The notes below the pieces were generated by a model, which saw only the letters and a program-made list of their open reading frames with translations, ran no database searches and was not told the DNA's origin. DNA of 44,815 nt from Candidatus Caldisaccharidevorator malaysiensis (GTDB taxonomy: Bacteria; Armatimonadota; Fervidibacteria; Fervidibacterales; Fervidibacteraceae): positions 56,506-101,320 of the forward strand of contig JANXBO010000002.1 in assembly GCA_025057575.1 (NCBI GenBank). Reading direction: 5' to 3'. Position numbers and translations under genes: made by a program. Shown here piece after piece: positions 24,063-33,728 of this stretch; positions within the stretch are counted from its first letter, which is position 1; each line of letters opens with the position of its first letter.

Positions 24063-27044
24063 ATGGTCAAAATTTTTCTTGCATCTAATTGGAAGTCTTT
24101 GGAAGACAAAGCCATTGATTTGTGGAAAGAGATAAGACCGGACCAACCCACTATTTTGGTGCCCACCTACTCCCTTCGGCAAAGTTTCTTGCTGAGGCTG
24201 ACACAAATTGCGGGAGGGGTGCTGAGCGATACTGTCCAGGTTTTGAACCGCTTCGCAGAGCGATTGGCTTTTGACGAAAGCCCCACGGACCGATGGGCAA
24301 CGGAGTGGGACAATTATTTTGCAACCCAACAGGCGGTCTCTAAGTTAGGTCTGGACCAGCGTTGGGTAATGAAGGGCATCATCCAACAAATCAACAGAGA
24401 CATTGAAGAACTGGAAATGGTGGGCTGCGAAGAAAAAAACGTGCAATCCATCATCGGCGATGACCTTATCCGACGCCTTTGCCCCATCTGGAGCAAAAAG
24501 CGGCAACTTTTGAACGACTATGGAATTTACAGCACCGCTCAAGTGTTCCAAAAAGCGACGCGATCCTTGGAAAGGATTCGCGGGCGCCCAGTCATCATTT
24601 ATGGCTTTCGGTTTCTTGCTAAACTTCAGTGGGCATTTGTCCGCCAAATGGTCAACAGAATCAACTCCCTTGGTCACCCCGTCTTCTTTTTCTTTCTCTA
24701 TTCACCGCTGAATCCATCAGCCAACGAGGATGCTCACTTCCTTGTTGATCTGGTCAAAAAAGAGTGGAATTTAGATGAGGAAAGTTTACCGATGACGACT
24801 GCTGACCCCATCCGCTATCTTTCCGAAAACCTATTTCAATGGGGCCGCTCCAATTCCGCTGTCTCACCCCCATCTTTTGGGCAGCACAGCGGTGAACAAT
24901 CCGTCTTCTTTCTGGAGTCCGCCGGCGTCTATCAAGAGGTAGAGACCGCGGTGCGTTTTTTGGTCAGGCTGATCCAGTCTGGGAAAATTAAAAGTTTTCA
25001 GGATGCTATCTTCTTTGTTCCGTCCTGGACCGAATATCTACCAGCCTTGGAGTGGGTCCGTTCTCGGTTTTCTCTGCCGTTGAACTTTGTCACTTATGAA
25101 GCGCAGGTGCCTCACCCATTGCAGAAAACCCTTTTCACCATCCTTCAAGCACGACGCAACGATTGGGATGCGGAATCGGTCTTAAGCCTTCTATTTGACC
25201 CTTTTATCGGGCGATCAGGAAAAAGGTCCCCTTTGATCCCATTGAATCGGCAAAGCGGCGTTGCGAAGAGGATCCGAGAAAGAATGTATCTTAGAGGCGC
25301 CGATAACTGGATTGCGTATTTAGACGCTGACGAGCACGTTGCCGATTTTTTAAGAGAAGTCTCCCAACTTCCTGGTCAAGCTTCTTTTGCAGCCCACGCA
25401 AACGCCTGGTCGGAACTGATCAAGAAATGGCTATGGGATCGTGAAGAGCATCAGGAAGTTTTAGAAAAATTCCTTTCTTGCCTCTACTCTTTATCCCAAT
25501 GGGAATGCGTTGTTGGATGGGACACATTAGCAGACCTAATCGGCTCCGAGGTGTGTCAAGAAACGAAAGACCGAGCGCCAGGTCTTCGGATCGCTCACGC
25601 CGAATCGGGGAGAGGGCTGTGGGCTCCTGTTGTCTTCATTTTGGGGGCTCACGATGGCTCCTTCCCGCCTTCTCCACCAGCCTTCCAGTTACTGACGGAA
25701 AGGCATAGAATGATTCTTCAAAAGCATACGAACTTTCCCTTTGCCCACTCAAGGGAAAGATATTTCCGGTCTTACTGCAATCTCCTTTGGGAATTAATCG
25801 GTAGTGCCAATTGCGCATTAGTCATCAGCCGATGCCATAGCGATGCAGACGGCAAAGAACGATCTCCCTCCCTGTTTTACACCGCCCTCTGGGACACCGT
25901 CGGTGCTGTTAACCCCGACCGGGAATTGATCAAAAGACAAGCAGGCGATGTGCTCCCATCGGATAATGAAATTTTATCGCAGCGAGAAAAAAGTATGGTC
26001 AGGGTTTATCACTTCTTCCATTCGTCAACACAAAACAATCCTCTTTCAGGGATTGGGATTCTAAATTGCGATTCGTTCCGACAGCGCCTGACCGACGAAT
26101 ACAAGCGCTATACCAGACCCCAAGAAGGACCCTGGGACGGGAAAGAGATCGGTCTTTACCAAACCGATTGGAGCGATCTATGGCGAGAAAAAGAAGTGCG
26201 AGTCAGTAGCCTGGAGACTTACCAAAAGTGCCCGTATCGCTTTTTTGCTGAACACCTTTTGCGTTTGTATCCCGTAAGAGAAAGATGGTCTCCGATGGAC
26301 CCCTTGTTTCTGGGATCCCTATGGCATTGCATTGTGACGTCGTTTCTAAAGGAGTTACACGGCAAAGGCTGTTTCCCACCACTGGATGAATTACAAAAGA
26401 TCGCTACAGAAACGATAGAGCAGTATAAGGATAAAATACCGAATCCGTGGTGGGAGCTACTAAGACAGGAGATTGTTAGTTTTTGTGAACAAATTTATAA
26501 CGCCGAAGCGCGCCAGGCTGATCAATGGAAACCAGTTAAAGTAGAAGAAGACATTAAAATCAAAGCAGGAGAGTTGCTAAACATTCCCAACAATCTTAGT
26601 GACCTGATGCTGGTGATGAGACCAGACCGGCAAGACTGCTCGTCATTAGAAAAGACAAAACTAAGAATCGCCGATTACAAGACGGGATCGGCACCGCAAC
26701 CTAAAGATGTCCGAGAGGGTCTCCATCTGGTCCTCCCCTTGGCGGCAGCAGCCGTTGGGGCAATAGAAATGGTGTTTCTCAAACTGCTGGAATACCGACA
26801 CAAAACAGGAGACTACAGGCAGTCCTGCCAGTTACCATCCAGGGAGTTGTCACTTGAAAAAGCGATAGAAACTGCCAAAGAGGCGGCTCGTTCCGCGTTG
26901 ACGGGGATCGCAAATAATGTCTTCACTGTTGACCCTTACGACGAATGGGTGTGTCGGTCGTGCCAGCGGCAAGCTCTCTGCCGAAAGGGATCTTTGAGGA
27001 TTGGTTATCGGTCAGTCCGGCGCATCAGGAAGGGTGACGAATAG
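24063..27044 (+). CDS. addB: AddB-like subunit of an AddAB helicase-nuclease
   Basis: A 993-residue partner of AddA in resection of double-strand DNA ends for recombination. The N-terminal helicase-like part (TILVPTYSLRQSFLLRL) has lost the Walker A lysine, as is common for AddB-like proteins. The C-terminal PDDEXK nuclease is intact: D871 and K873 in RIADYKTG. An iron-sulfur staple is formed by C723 in LETYQKCPYRFFAE and C964, C967 and C973 (C-x2-C-x5-C), the arrangement known for AddB and related nucleases. AAAGGA lies 9 bases before the ATG. AddA begins 1 base after this stop. A tandem direct repeat lies upstream, and the codons for ordinary structural genes flank it on both sides. Confidence 0.93.
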   Translation: MVKIFLASNWKSLEDKAIDLWKEIRPDQPTILVPTYSLRQSFLLRLTQIAGGVLSDTVQVLNRFAERLAFDESPTDRWATEWDNYFATQQAVSKLGLDQRWVMKGIIQQINRDIEELEMVGCEEKNVQSIIGDDLIRRLCPIWSKKRQLLNDYGIYSTAQVFQKATRSLERIRGRPVIIYGFRFLAKLQWAFVRQMVNRINSLGHPVFFFFLYSPLNPSANEDAHFLVDLVKKEWNLDEESLPMTTADPIRYLSENLFQWGRSNSAVSPPSFGQHSGEQSVFFLESAGVYQEVETAVRFLVRLIQSGKIKSFQDAIFFVPSWTEYLPALEWVRSRFSLPLNFVTYEAQVPHPLQKTLFTILQARRNDWDAESVLSLLFDPFIGRSGKRSPLIPLNRQSGVAKRIRERMYLRGADNWIAYLDADEHVADFLREVSQLPGQASFAAHANAWSELIKKWLWDREEHQEVLEKFLSCLYSLSQWECVVGWDTLADLIGSEVCQETKDRAPGLRIAHAESGRGLWAPVVFILGAHDGSFPPSPPAFQLLTERHRMILQKHTNFPFAHSRERYFRSYCNLLWELIGSANCALVISRCHSDADGKERSPSLFYTALWDTVGAVNPDRELIKRQAGDVLPSDNEILSQREKSMVRVYHFFHSSTQNNPLSGIGILNCDSFRQRLTDEYKRYTRPQEGPWDGKEIGLYQTDWSDLWREKEVRVSSLETYQKCPYRFFAEHLLRLYPVRERWSPMDPLFLGSLWHCIVTSFLKELHGKGCFPPLDELQKIATETIEQYKDKIPNPWWELLRQEIVSFCEQIYNAEARQADQWKPVKVEEDIKIKAGELLNIPNNLSDLMLVMRPDRQDCSSLEKTKLRIADYKTGSAPQPKDVREGLHLVLPLAAAAVGAIEMVFLKLLEYRHKTGDYRQSCQLPSRELSLEKAIETAKEAARSALTGIANNVFTVDPYDEWVCRSCQRQALCRKGSLRIGYRSVRRIRKGDE

Positions 27045-27045
27045 G

Positions 27046-30000
27046 ATGAAAAAGTCAGTGCCCTTATGGTTGTGTGACGAAAACAAGGTTCCTTTAGATG
27101 ATCATCAAAAGGAGTTGGCTGTCTCCGTCGGAAACAATCTGCTGATTGTCGCCGGACCAGGATCGGGAAAAACTCGGGTCCTTGTCAGCCACTACCTGCA
27201 TCTGCTGATGAGCCGGTCAGATTTGGACGTCCAAAACATTGCTGCCATCACTTTTACTGAAAAAGCCGCAGCGGAAATGAAACAGCGAGTCCAAAAAATC
27301 TTGTTGTTAGTCGCCCAAGAGGCGTTTGATCAAAAAGACCGAGAAAGAGCCCGTTATCTTCTCAACCGAATCAGTCAAGCCCCCATCGGCACCATTCATA
27401 GTTTCTGCGCCGACCTGTTGAGGCAATATGCCCTTCATTTAGGAATAGATCCTTCCTTCACCGTCTTGGACGAAATATCGGCGGACCTTCTGAAAGCCAG
27501 TTTGGCGGACTCTTTGGTAACGCAAGTGGACGGAGAGACCAATGGTAAATTGGGAGAAGCATTGAGAACCATTTTACAAAGATGGTCTCCCGAACAGGCG
27601 TCAAGAGTGCTGCAGATCCTTTTAAGAAAAAAACTCTTGATTCGTGACGACCGATTGGGCAATACTCGAGAGAAAAATAATTGGAGACTTCTCATTGACG
27701 ACCCCGACGAGTGTCGCCTGCTTGATAAATGGATATTGTGCTTCCACGCTCTCCAACAATGGTATGAAGACGAAAAGCAGAAGCGAAATTGCCTGGACTT
27801 TGATGATTTGTTGCTGAAAACATGGGACTTACTTCAAGATCCAGAAATACTGGATGAGGTTCGCCAACAGTTTGCTTTTATTTTAGTAGATGAACTTCAG
27901 GACGTGGATGCCATTCAAATGAACATCATCGCACGAATCGGCGGCTGGGAAGAAGGTCGGACTTCCTTCTTCGGTGTTGGCGATCCGAGGCAATCTATTT
28001 ATCGCTTCCGTGGTGCTCAGGTAGAGGAACTTATTGAATTGATGAACAAATTTAAGCCAAGTGGCAGTGTGAGGGAAATGAGCCGAAATTACCGAAGCAG
28101 TCAGTCTATCGTTTGCTTTCTCAACTACATTCAGGACAGACTGTTCACTGATAATCAAAAAATGCCAAGACTACAATCGGACAGAGAAGAGGGCGACAAG
28201 GTTAAAGTGATTGTGTTGGTGCCAGAAAAGCGTCTCTTTAAGTTTCAAAGACTGAGGCGAGAGGCGTCTCTAATCGCACAAAGTATTGAGAAGTTAGTCA
28301 AGGAAAGCAGCCAATCCGGTCGCACGATAAGATACAAGGATGTGGCAGTTCTTCTTCGCGATATGGTCAATGTCAAAGTCTTTATGGATGCTTTTAGGAG
28401 TGCGGCCATCCCTTACCACATTCTTTCCGGCTACGGTTTCTTTGAAACTCAAGAGGTTATGGATCTGATCACTTTTCTGCAGGCTATTTGCGAACCGGAC
28501 AATGATCTGGCGTTGGCGGCATTTCTACGATCACCTTTAGTTGGTGTCTCCGATCGCACCCTTTTTGTCCTTCACACAAAGAATCTTCTGAACTGGAACG
28601 CTTTGCTGAGTCATCAAAGATGGGATACTAACGGGTTTTTGGAACTTTCGGATCTGGAGAAAAAACTTTTGGAGCAGGGGCGCACTTTGCTAAGAGAAGG
28701 GGTCAAGAGGAAGGAAGACGGTGTGGTATCGGTATTGGAATGGCTCTTGACGGAGACAGATTATGAAGCCATTCTGGCTGCCCTTCCCCACGGCAAGCAA
28801 GCCCTCGCCAATGTCCGGAAATTTATTCGGCTGGCTGATGAAGCATCGCGAGCGTTGAATGTGACGGTTCACCAAGTAATCAGGCACCTTCGGGAGATCG
28901 CAAAACCGGAAATCCGGATCAGCGAGGAACCACCGCAAAGCGCCACCGCCGACGCTGTCCAAATTCTGACGATTCACAGTTCTAAAGGTCTGGAATTTCC
29001 CGTCGTTTTCGTGCCGATGCTGGGCGACATAACAGAACCAAGTGGATCCCGAGAGAGCGTCGTCTCGGACCCTTCCGTCGGCGCTGCGATCCGCTACCGC
29101 GATCGGAGCGGGGAGTTGGTCTCAGAACTTCCTTGCTTCAAGGCTGTGGACGAGAGGCGGATGGAAAAAGAAAAAGAGGAACTTTCCAGACTCCTGTTTG
29201 TCGCCTGCTCCCGAGCCAAGGAGGAACTCTACCTCGTCGGGACACTCCGACCAGCCGGTGAGGCTCCGGATGGCGGTCAGCAGTTCTTGGGAAAGACCGT
29301 GTTGGAGAAGGTGCTATCGGCATTGGGGGCGGAAAATATAAACGGCAAGTGGACCCTTCCCAAAGAGGTTCGTTCCTTTGTAAGTTTGGAACAGTTGTCC
29401 GTTGATTTGGAGCAGGAAGGAATAAGACCGGTGACAAAGAGTTTAGGAGACCATTGGATAGACAATCCGCAGCCATTAAAAAAAGCATCTCTTGAGGAAA
29501 GTTTTGCCCTACCCATTGGCTCGGGACCGGTCCTTCTTCCTGTGTCCGCCGTCAACAATGCGGACGACTGGCATTGGGACGGGGGGACTTTGGTCCGTAA
29601 GGGCATTGGCTCCCTCGTTCACGAACTGGTCCGACGGGACCTTTTCACTGCCGATGAAGAGACCGTTGAAAAACTGTCTAGGAAACTGGGTATCGCAGTA
29701 AGGACCGCAGATGTCCCTTTGGTGCGTCAAATGGTCCGAAAGGTAGCCAATCATCCGGAATGGACCCGTGCGGTCAATTCCCCCGATCTCTATCGGGAGT
29801 GCGACTTTCAAGTTCTCCTTCGGGACGGTTCGCCCTATGTCTTGGTGGGACGATGGGATCTCCTTTATCGCCATAACGGTTCTTGGGTTGTTTTGGACCT
29901 GAAGACGGATCACATCAAGGCCGAAGCAGAGGCGGAAAAGCGTTGCGATAGTGAGGGAATCTACGGCGTCCAAATTGACGCCTACGCTTATGCTGTCCAT

Positions 30001-30165
30001 CGCCTTTTCCAAGCCAACGAGGTGACCGTCCGCTTCCTCTTTTTGGCACCGGATCCTCCCATTATGGTGGAACGGTTTTTTAAGGAAGAGGACTGGTCCG
30101 CCACGGCGAGGCGTCTGGAGGAAAAAGTAATGTGGTCCCTTCAACAGGACGAAAAGACACAATAA
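27046..30165 (+). CDS. addA: ATP-dependent helicase/nuclease AddA
   Basis: UvrD-type superfamily 1 helicase with a C-terminal nuclease, 1039 residues, forming AddAB with the preceding gene. Walker A is AGPGSGKT (K42), motif Ia ITFTEKAAAEMKQR, motif II VDELQD (D282-E283), motif III GVGDPRQSIYRFRGAQ, motif V LTIHSSKGLEFPVVF and motif VI LLFVACSRAKEEL. The PDDEXK nuclease core is D951 and K953 in VLDLKTD, followed by YGVQIDAYAYAVH. All are intact, so both subunits keep a nuclease site. The start is the ATG at 27046, one base after the addB stop; an earlier in-frame start at 27001 would overlap addB. No Chi-like statement can be made from this window. Confidence 0.95.
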   Translation: MKKSVPLWLCDENKVPLDDHQKELAVSVGNNLLIVAGPGSGKTRVLVSHYLHLLMSRSDLDVQNIAAITFTEKAAAEMKQRVQKILLLVAQEAFDQKDRERARYLLNRISQAPIGTIHSFCADLLRQYALHLGIDPSFTVLDEISADLLKASLADSLVTQVDGETNGKLGEALRTILQRWSPEQASRVLQILLRKKLLIRDDRLGNTREKNNWRLLIDDPDECRLLDKWILCFHALQQWYEDEKQKRNCLDFDDLLLKTWDLLQDPEILDEVRQQFAFILVDELQDVDAIQMNIIARIGGWEEGRTSFFGVGDPRQSIYRFRGAQVEELIELMNKFKPSGSVREMSRNYRSSQSIVCFLNYIQDRLFTDNQKMPRLQSDREEGDKVKVIVLVPEKRLFKFQRLRREASLIAQSIEKLVKESSQSGRTIRYKDVAVLLRDMVNVKVFMDAFRSAAIPYHILSGYGFFETQEVMDLITFLQAICEPDNDLALAAFLRSPLVGVSDRTLFVLHTKNLLNWNALLSHQRWDTNGFLELSDLEKKLLEQGRTLLREGVKRKEDGVVSVLEWLLTETDYEAILAALPHGKQALANVRKFIRLADEASRALNVTVHQVIRHLREIAKPEIRISEEPPQSATADAVQILTIHSSKGLEFPVVFVPMLGDITEPSGSRESVVSDPSVGAAIRYRDRSGELVSELPCFKAVDERRMEKEKEELSRLLFVACSRAKEELYLVGTLRPAGEAPDGGQQFLGKTVLEKVLSALGAENINGKWTLPKEVRSFVSLEQLSVDLEQEGIRPVTKSLGDHWIDNPQPLKKASLEESFALPIGSGPVLLPVSAVNNADDWHWDGGTLVRKGIGSLVHELVRRDLFTADEETVEKLSRKLGIAVRTADVPLVRQMVRKVANHPEWTRAVNSPDLYRECDFQVLLRDGSPYVLVGRWDLLYRHNGSWVVLDLKTDHIKAEAEAEKRCDSEGIYGVQIDAYAYAVHRLFQANEVTVRFLFLAPDPPIMVERFFKEEDWSATARRLEEKVMWSLQQDEKTQ

Positions 30166-30209
30166 AGAATTTTTAGAGCGATACAATTGCGATGCCGGGA
30201 GAGGAAAGT

Positions 30210-31250
30210 ATGTCGGTAGCGGAAAGTCTTTTAGAAAGAGTTGCGGACCTTCAAAGGGAAGCCGAGGAGGCGCTCCATCAGTGCCAGAGTGTGGAAGAGG
30301 TGGAGTCTGTCCGGAAGCGGTTTTTGGGTCGCAAAGGGGCGCTCAATGAGATTCTCCGACGCCTTTCCTCTTTGACGGAAGAGGAGCGGCGCCAAGTAAG
30401 CCCGCCCGCCAACCGCCTCAAAGCCTGGCTGGAAGAGCAGATCGCCGAAAAGCAGCAGCAGATCGCTGAACAAGTCCGGCAGCAGCGGATGAGAGCCGAA
30501 AAACTGGACGTGACCCTACCCGGTCGCATCTGGACCCCCGGTGGTCTCCATCCGCTCACCCTGACGATCAACGAGATCTGTCGGATCTTCACTGACCTGG
30601 GTTTTGAGGTCGTGGAAGGTCCTGAGGTTGAGGACGAGTATCACAACTTCATCGCCCTCAACCTGCCCCCCTACCATCCCGCCCGTGATCAGCATGACAG
30701 TTTCTATATCACGGATACGATCCTACTCCGAACGGAAACCTCCGCCGTCCAAATTCGGGTGATGGAAACCCGACGACCGCCCGTTCGGATTGTCTCGCCG
30801 GGGCGAGTCTACCGGAGAGATCCTGTGGATCGGACCCACTCCCACACCTTTCACCAGGTGGAAGGTCTTCTCGTTGACGACCGAGTCACTTTTGCCGATC
30901 TCAAGGGGACCCTTGAAGCCTTTGTCCGCCGCTTCTTTGGCGCTCAAGTCCCCACCCGTTTCTTGCCCCACCACTTCCCGTTCACCGAGCCCAGTGCCGA
31001 AGTCCACATCGGCTGCCTGGTCTGTAGTGGGGAAGGTTGTGGTTTGTGTAAGGGTACCGGCTGGATAGAAGTTCTGGGCTGCGGGATGGTCCATCCCTGG
31101 GTCCTTGAAAATGTCGGATACGATCCGGAAAAGTGGCAAGGCTTCGCTTTTGGAATGGGTGTGGAACGATTGGCGATGTTGCGGTTCCGGATTGATGATA
31201 TCCGCTTATTCTATCAAAACGACCTTCGCTTTCTGCAGCAGTTTGACTGA
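30210..31250 (+). CDS. pheS: Phenylalanyl-tRNA synthetase alpha subunit PheS
   Basis: Catalytic alpha chain of the alpha2-beta2 enzyme charging tRNA-Phe in the cytoplasm. A coiled-coil N-terminus (about 1-90; SVRKRFLGRKGALNEIL) is followed by class II motif 2 (TSAVQIRVMETRRPPVRI, GRVYRRDPVDRTHSHTFHQ) and motif 3 (AFGMGVERLAMLRFRIDDIR). The Cys-rich loop CLVCSGEGCGLCKGTGW before motif 3 is also found in many bacterial PheS. I prefer the ATG at 30210 because GGAGAGGAAAG lies just before it; an ATG at 30192 is in frame. The length is 346 residues, normal. pheT follows after 30 bases. Confidence 0.96.
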   Translation: MSVAESLLERVADLQREAEEALHQCQSVEEVESVRKRFLGRKGALNEILRRLSSLTEEERRQVSPPANRLKAWLEEQIAEKQQQIAEQVRQQRMRAEKLDVTLPGRIWTPGGLHPLTLTINEICRIFTDLGFEVVEGPEVEDEYHNFIALNLPPYHPARDQHDSFYITDTILLRTETSAVQIRVMETRRPPVRIVSPGRVYRRDPVDRTHSHTFHQVEGLLVDDRVTFADLKGTLEAFVRRFFGAQVPTRFLPHHFPFTEPSAEVHIGCLVCSGEGCGLCKGTGWIEVLGCGMVHPWVLENVGYDPEKWQGFAFGMGVERLAMLRFRIDDIRLFYQNDLRFLQQFD

Positions 31251-31280
31251 TCCTGCATTACGACCGGAGGCGTTTTAGCG

Positions 31281-33344
31281 ATGAAAGTGCCCCTATCTTG
31301 GTTAAAAGAGTTCGTGGAAATTAGCGAGCCGCTGACCGAACTCTTACGGATTTTAGAAAAAGCCGGTCTCACCGTGGAATCTCTTGAGGAAAGAGATGGT
31401 GACTGGATTTTTGATTTGGAAATCACACCCAATCGTCCCGACTGGCTTTCCGTTTATGGAATCGCTCGCGAAATTGCTGCTTTTTTGGACCGACCTTTAA
31501 GACCGATTAACTTTTCCGTCACCGAAGAAGGCGGCGATGCAAGAGAGATCATTGCCATCCGAGTGGATGAGCCCGAACTGTGCCCCCGCTATTCGGCACG
31601 AGTCGTGGATTGTGTGACCGTCGCTGAAAGTCCGGAATGGCTCAAAAAGAGGTTAGAGGCGTGCGGGCTGCGTCCCATTTGCAACATTGTAGACATCACT
31701 AACTATGTCCTTTTGGAAATGGGTCATCCCTTGCACGCCTTTGACGCTGCCTCTCTCAAAGGTGGTCAAATCATCGTCCGACGGGCACGAGCCGGGGAGC
31801 GCCTCTGGACTCTTGATGAACAGGAAAGAATTTTGGATACCGATACCCTGGTGATCGCCGACGCGGAGAGACCAGTCGCTATCGCTGGGGTAATGGGTGG
31901 TCTGGAGACGGGAATCACTCCCTTCACCCAACGCGTCATCATTGAATCGGCTCATTTCAATCCCATCAGCATTCGGATGACGGCGCGCCGATTGGGTATG
32001 GTAACGGAATCATCCTATCGCTTTGAGCGTTGGGTGGATCCCTCGGGAACGGTTCGGGCAGCCGATCGGGCGGCCGCTCTAATGGCGTCCCTTGCCGGCG
32101 GTCGCATCCTCAGCCCCGTTCTGGACTTTTACCCCAATCCCATCCCACCCCAACAGGTCCATCTCCGTCCGGAAAGGGTTCAGCGTCTTCTTGGTGTTGC
32201 GGTCGGAGGGGATGAGTGTGCTCACTTTCTTCAGCGTTTGGGACTGACCGTTCAGAGTGACGGGCAGGTTTTGCAAGTTTTCGTTCCCACCTTTCGGAAA
32301 GACATCACTCGCGAAGCGGACCTCATTGAGGAAGTTGCTCGTCTCTACGGATACGACCGAATTCCATCGCATCTTCCCGAAGGCTCTGTGTCCGGGGCTG
32401 GTGATTCTGTCCGAAGGAATCAGGAGAATGCGGTCAAGCAATTTCTCTGTCGTTTGGGTTTAAGAGAAGTGGTGACCTATAGTTTGACGCACCCGTCTGT
32501 AGAGTTTGGATGGGGTGTGAACCGCTCGGATTCTTCACTGTCTCTTGTCAACCCCTTGACTCAAGACTACACTGTTTTGCGGATTTCTCTTCTCCCGTCC
32601 CTTTTAGAAGTCCTTTCTCACAACATCAGGATGGGAGTCCGTGACATATGGATCTTTGAAATTGGGCGAAAATACCAAAAAGGGACGGTCGGCAAGATGG
32701 AGGAGACGGAACCGCGCCTCCTCGCCATCGCGCTAACGGGCTCGTCCCAACCCCATGGCTGGAATCTCCCACCAGCAATGGGTGTCGCCGACTTCTACAC
32801 CCTCAAAGGAATCGTGGAGAAACTTTTTGGTTGGTTGTCGGTCGGGGAGATTGCTTTTGTGCCGGGAGGTCCGGGCATTTTCCATCCTTACCGATGCGCA
32901 ACGATCGTTTGCAGCGGTGAATCGTTGGGTGCTATTGGGCAACTCCACCCCGCTGTTGCCGAAAGAAAGGAAGTTCCCTCAGACATCTTCCTGGCAGAAA
33001 TAGACTTTGAAAGGTTAGTCGCCTTGGCTCACTGGCAGCGGATTTATCGGACCCTCCCCCTCACCCCCTCCATCCGGAGGGACATCGCCGTCATCGTCCC
33101 TGATGAGGTGCCATCGGCTACCGTAGAACAGGTCATAACCCAGGAGGCGGGTCCCCTGCTGGAAGAATCGTGGGTCTTTGACGAGTATCGGGGCACCGCC
33201 GTCCCATCGGGTCACCGCAGCATTGCCTATGCCCTTGTCTTGAGAGCCGCTGACCGGACGCTCACCCAAAGCGAAGCCGATGAAATTGTTCAGCGCGTCA
33301 AGGACCGCTTAAAGGCTGACTTAGGTCTCCAGACGAGGGGATAA
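31281..33344 (+). CDS. pheT: Phenylalanyl-tRNA synthetase beta subunit PheT, lacking the EMAP-type insert
   Basis: Beta chain of the same synthetase, 687 residues against about 780-800 in most bacteria. The B1 half-domain (PLSWLKEFVEISEPLTELLR, AGLTVESLEE) passes directly at residue 38-42 into DLEITPNRPDWLSVYGIARE. The OB-fold EMAP-like tRNA-binding domain normally inserted there is missing without a frameshift. The rest is complete: B3/B4 editing domain (NIVDITNYVLLEMGHPLHAF, VAIAGVMGG), B5 (PTFRKDITREADLIEEVARL), the B6/B7 pseudo-catalytic core and the C-terminal anticodon-binding domain (PSIRRDIAVIV). CCGGAGGCG precedes the ATG. Charging should work, with changed tRNA contacts. Confidence 0.95.
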   Translation: MKVPLSWLKEFVEISEPLTELLRILEKAGLTVESLEERDGDWIFDLEITPNRPDWLSVYGIAREIAAFLDRPLRPINFSVTEEGGDAREIIAIRVDEPELCPRYSARVVDCVTVAESPEWLKKRLEACGLRPICNIVDITNYVLLEMGHPLHAFDAASLKGGQIIVRRARAGERLWTLDEQERILDTDTLVIADAERPVAIAGVMGGLETGITPFTQRVIIESAHFNPISIRMTARRLGMVTESSYRFERWVDPSGTVRAADRAAALMASLAGGRILSPVLDFYPNPIPPQQVHLRPERVQRLLGVAVGGDECAHFLQRLGLTVQSDGQVLQVFVPTFRKDITREADLIEEVARLYGYDRIPSHLPEGSVSGAGDSVRRNQENAVKQFLCRLGLREVVTYSLTHPSVEFGWGVNRSDSSLSLVNPLTQDYTVLRISLLPSLLEVLSHNIRMGVRDIWIFEIGRKYQKGTVGKMEETEPRLLAIALTGSSQPHGWNLPPAMGVADFYTLKGIVEKLFGWLSVGEIAFVPGGPGIFHPYRCATIVCSGESLGAIGQLHPAVAERKEVPSDIFLAEIDFERLVALAHWQRIYRTLPLTPSIRRDIAVIVPDEVPSATVEQVITQEAGPLLEESWVFDEYRGTAVPSGHRSIAYALVLRAADRTLTQSEADEIVQRVKDRLKADLGLQTRG

Positions 33345-33425
33345 GTCCTTGTTAAATATTGAGCCCTGTCATCGCCGGGGAGCAGACCAAGGGCTATCAT
33401 TAAGGCGGATAGGGAGGAACGGAAA

Positions 33426-33728
33426 GTGAGTGCACCGGCAAAGCAAAAAAAGAAGAGAGGAGAGAAAGCCTGGATTGAAACCGAGTTCTGCTCGGGCTGT
33501 GAGGCGTGCATAGACATCTGTCCGGTTGACTGCATTGCCGTCACCACAAGGGAACCCTCGGCACCCTTTTACAACGACAAGGTCTGCATCATAGAAGTGG
33601 AACGGTGCACCGGCTGCCGCCTCTGCTGGGAAGTCTGCCCCTGGGACTGCATCGTAATGGTGGATCAAGAAGAAATTGAAGAAGTCCTGCCCTTGGTCAA
33701 GGCGCAAAGTGGTCATACCAGTCCTTAA
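33426..33728 (+). CDS. 2[4Fe-4S] ferredoxin
   Basis: A 100-residue electron carrier with two cluster motifs: C22-x2-C25-x2-C28-x3-C32 and C61-x2-C64-x2-C67-x3-C71, each followed by Pro and one further Cys (C36, C75). The clusters alternate in the usual bacterial manner. A basic N-terminal tail (PAKQKKKRGEK) and an acidic C-terminus surround the core. GTG start at 33426 with GGGAGGAACGG upstream. The redox partner is unknown; such ferredoxins serve oxidoreductases and anaerobic enzymes. It lies about 80 bases after pheT and ends against the kinase pseudogene. Confidence 0.95.
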   Translation: MSAPAKQKKKRGEKAWIETEFCSGCEACIDICPVDCIAVTTREPSAPFYNDKVCIIEVERCTGCRLCWEVCPWDCIVMVDQEEIEEVLPLVKAQSGHTSP

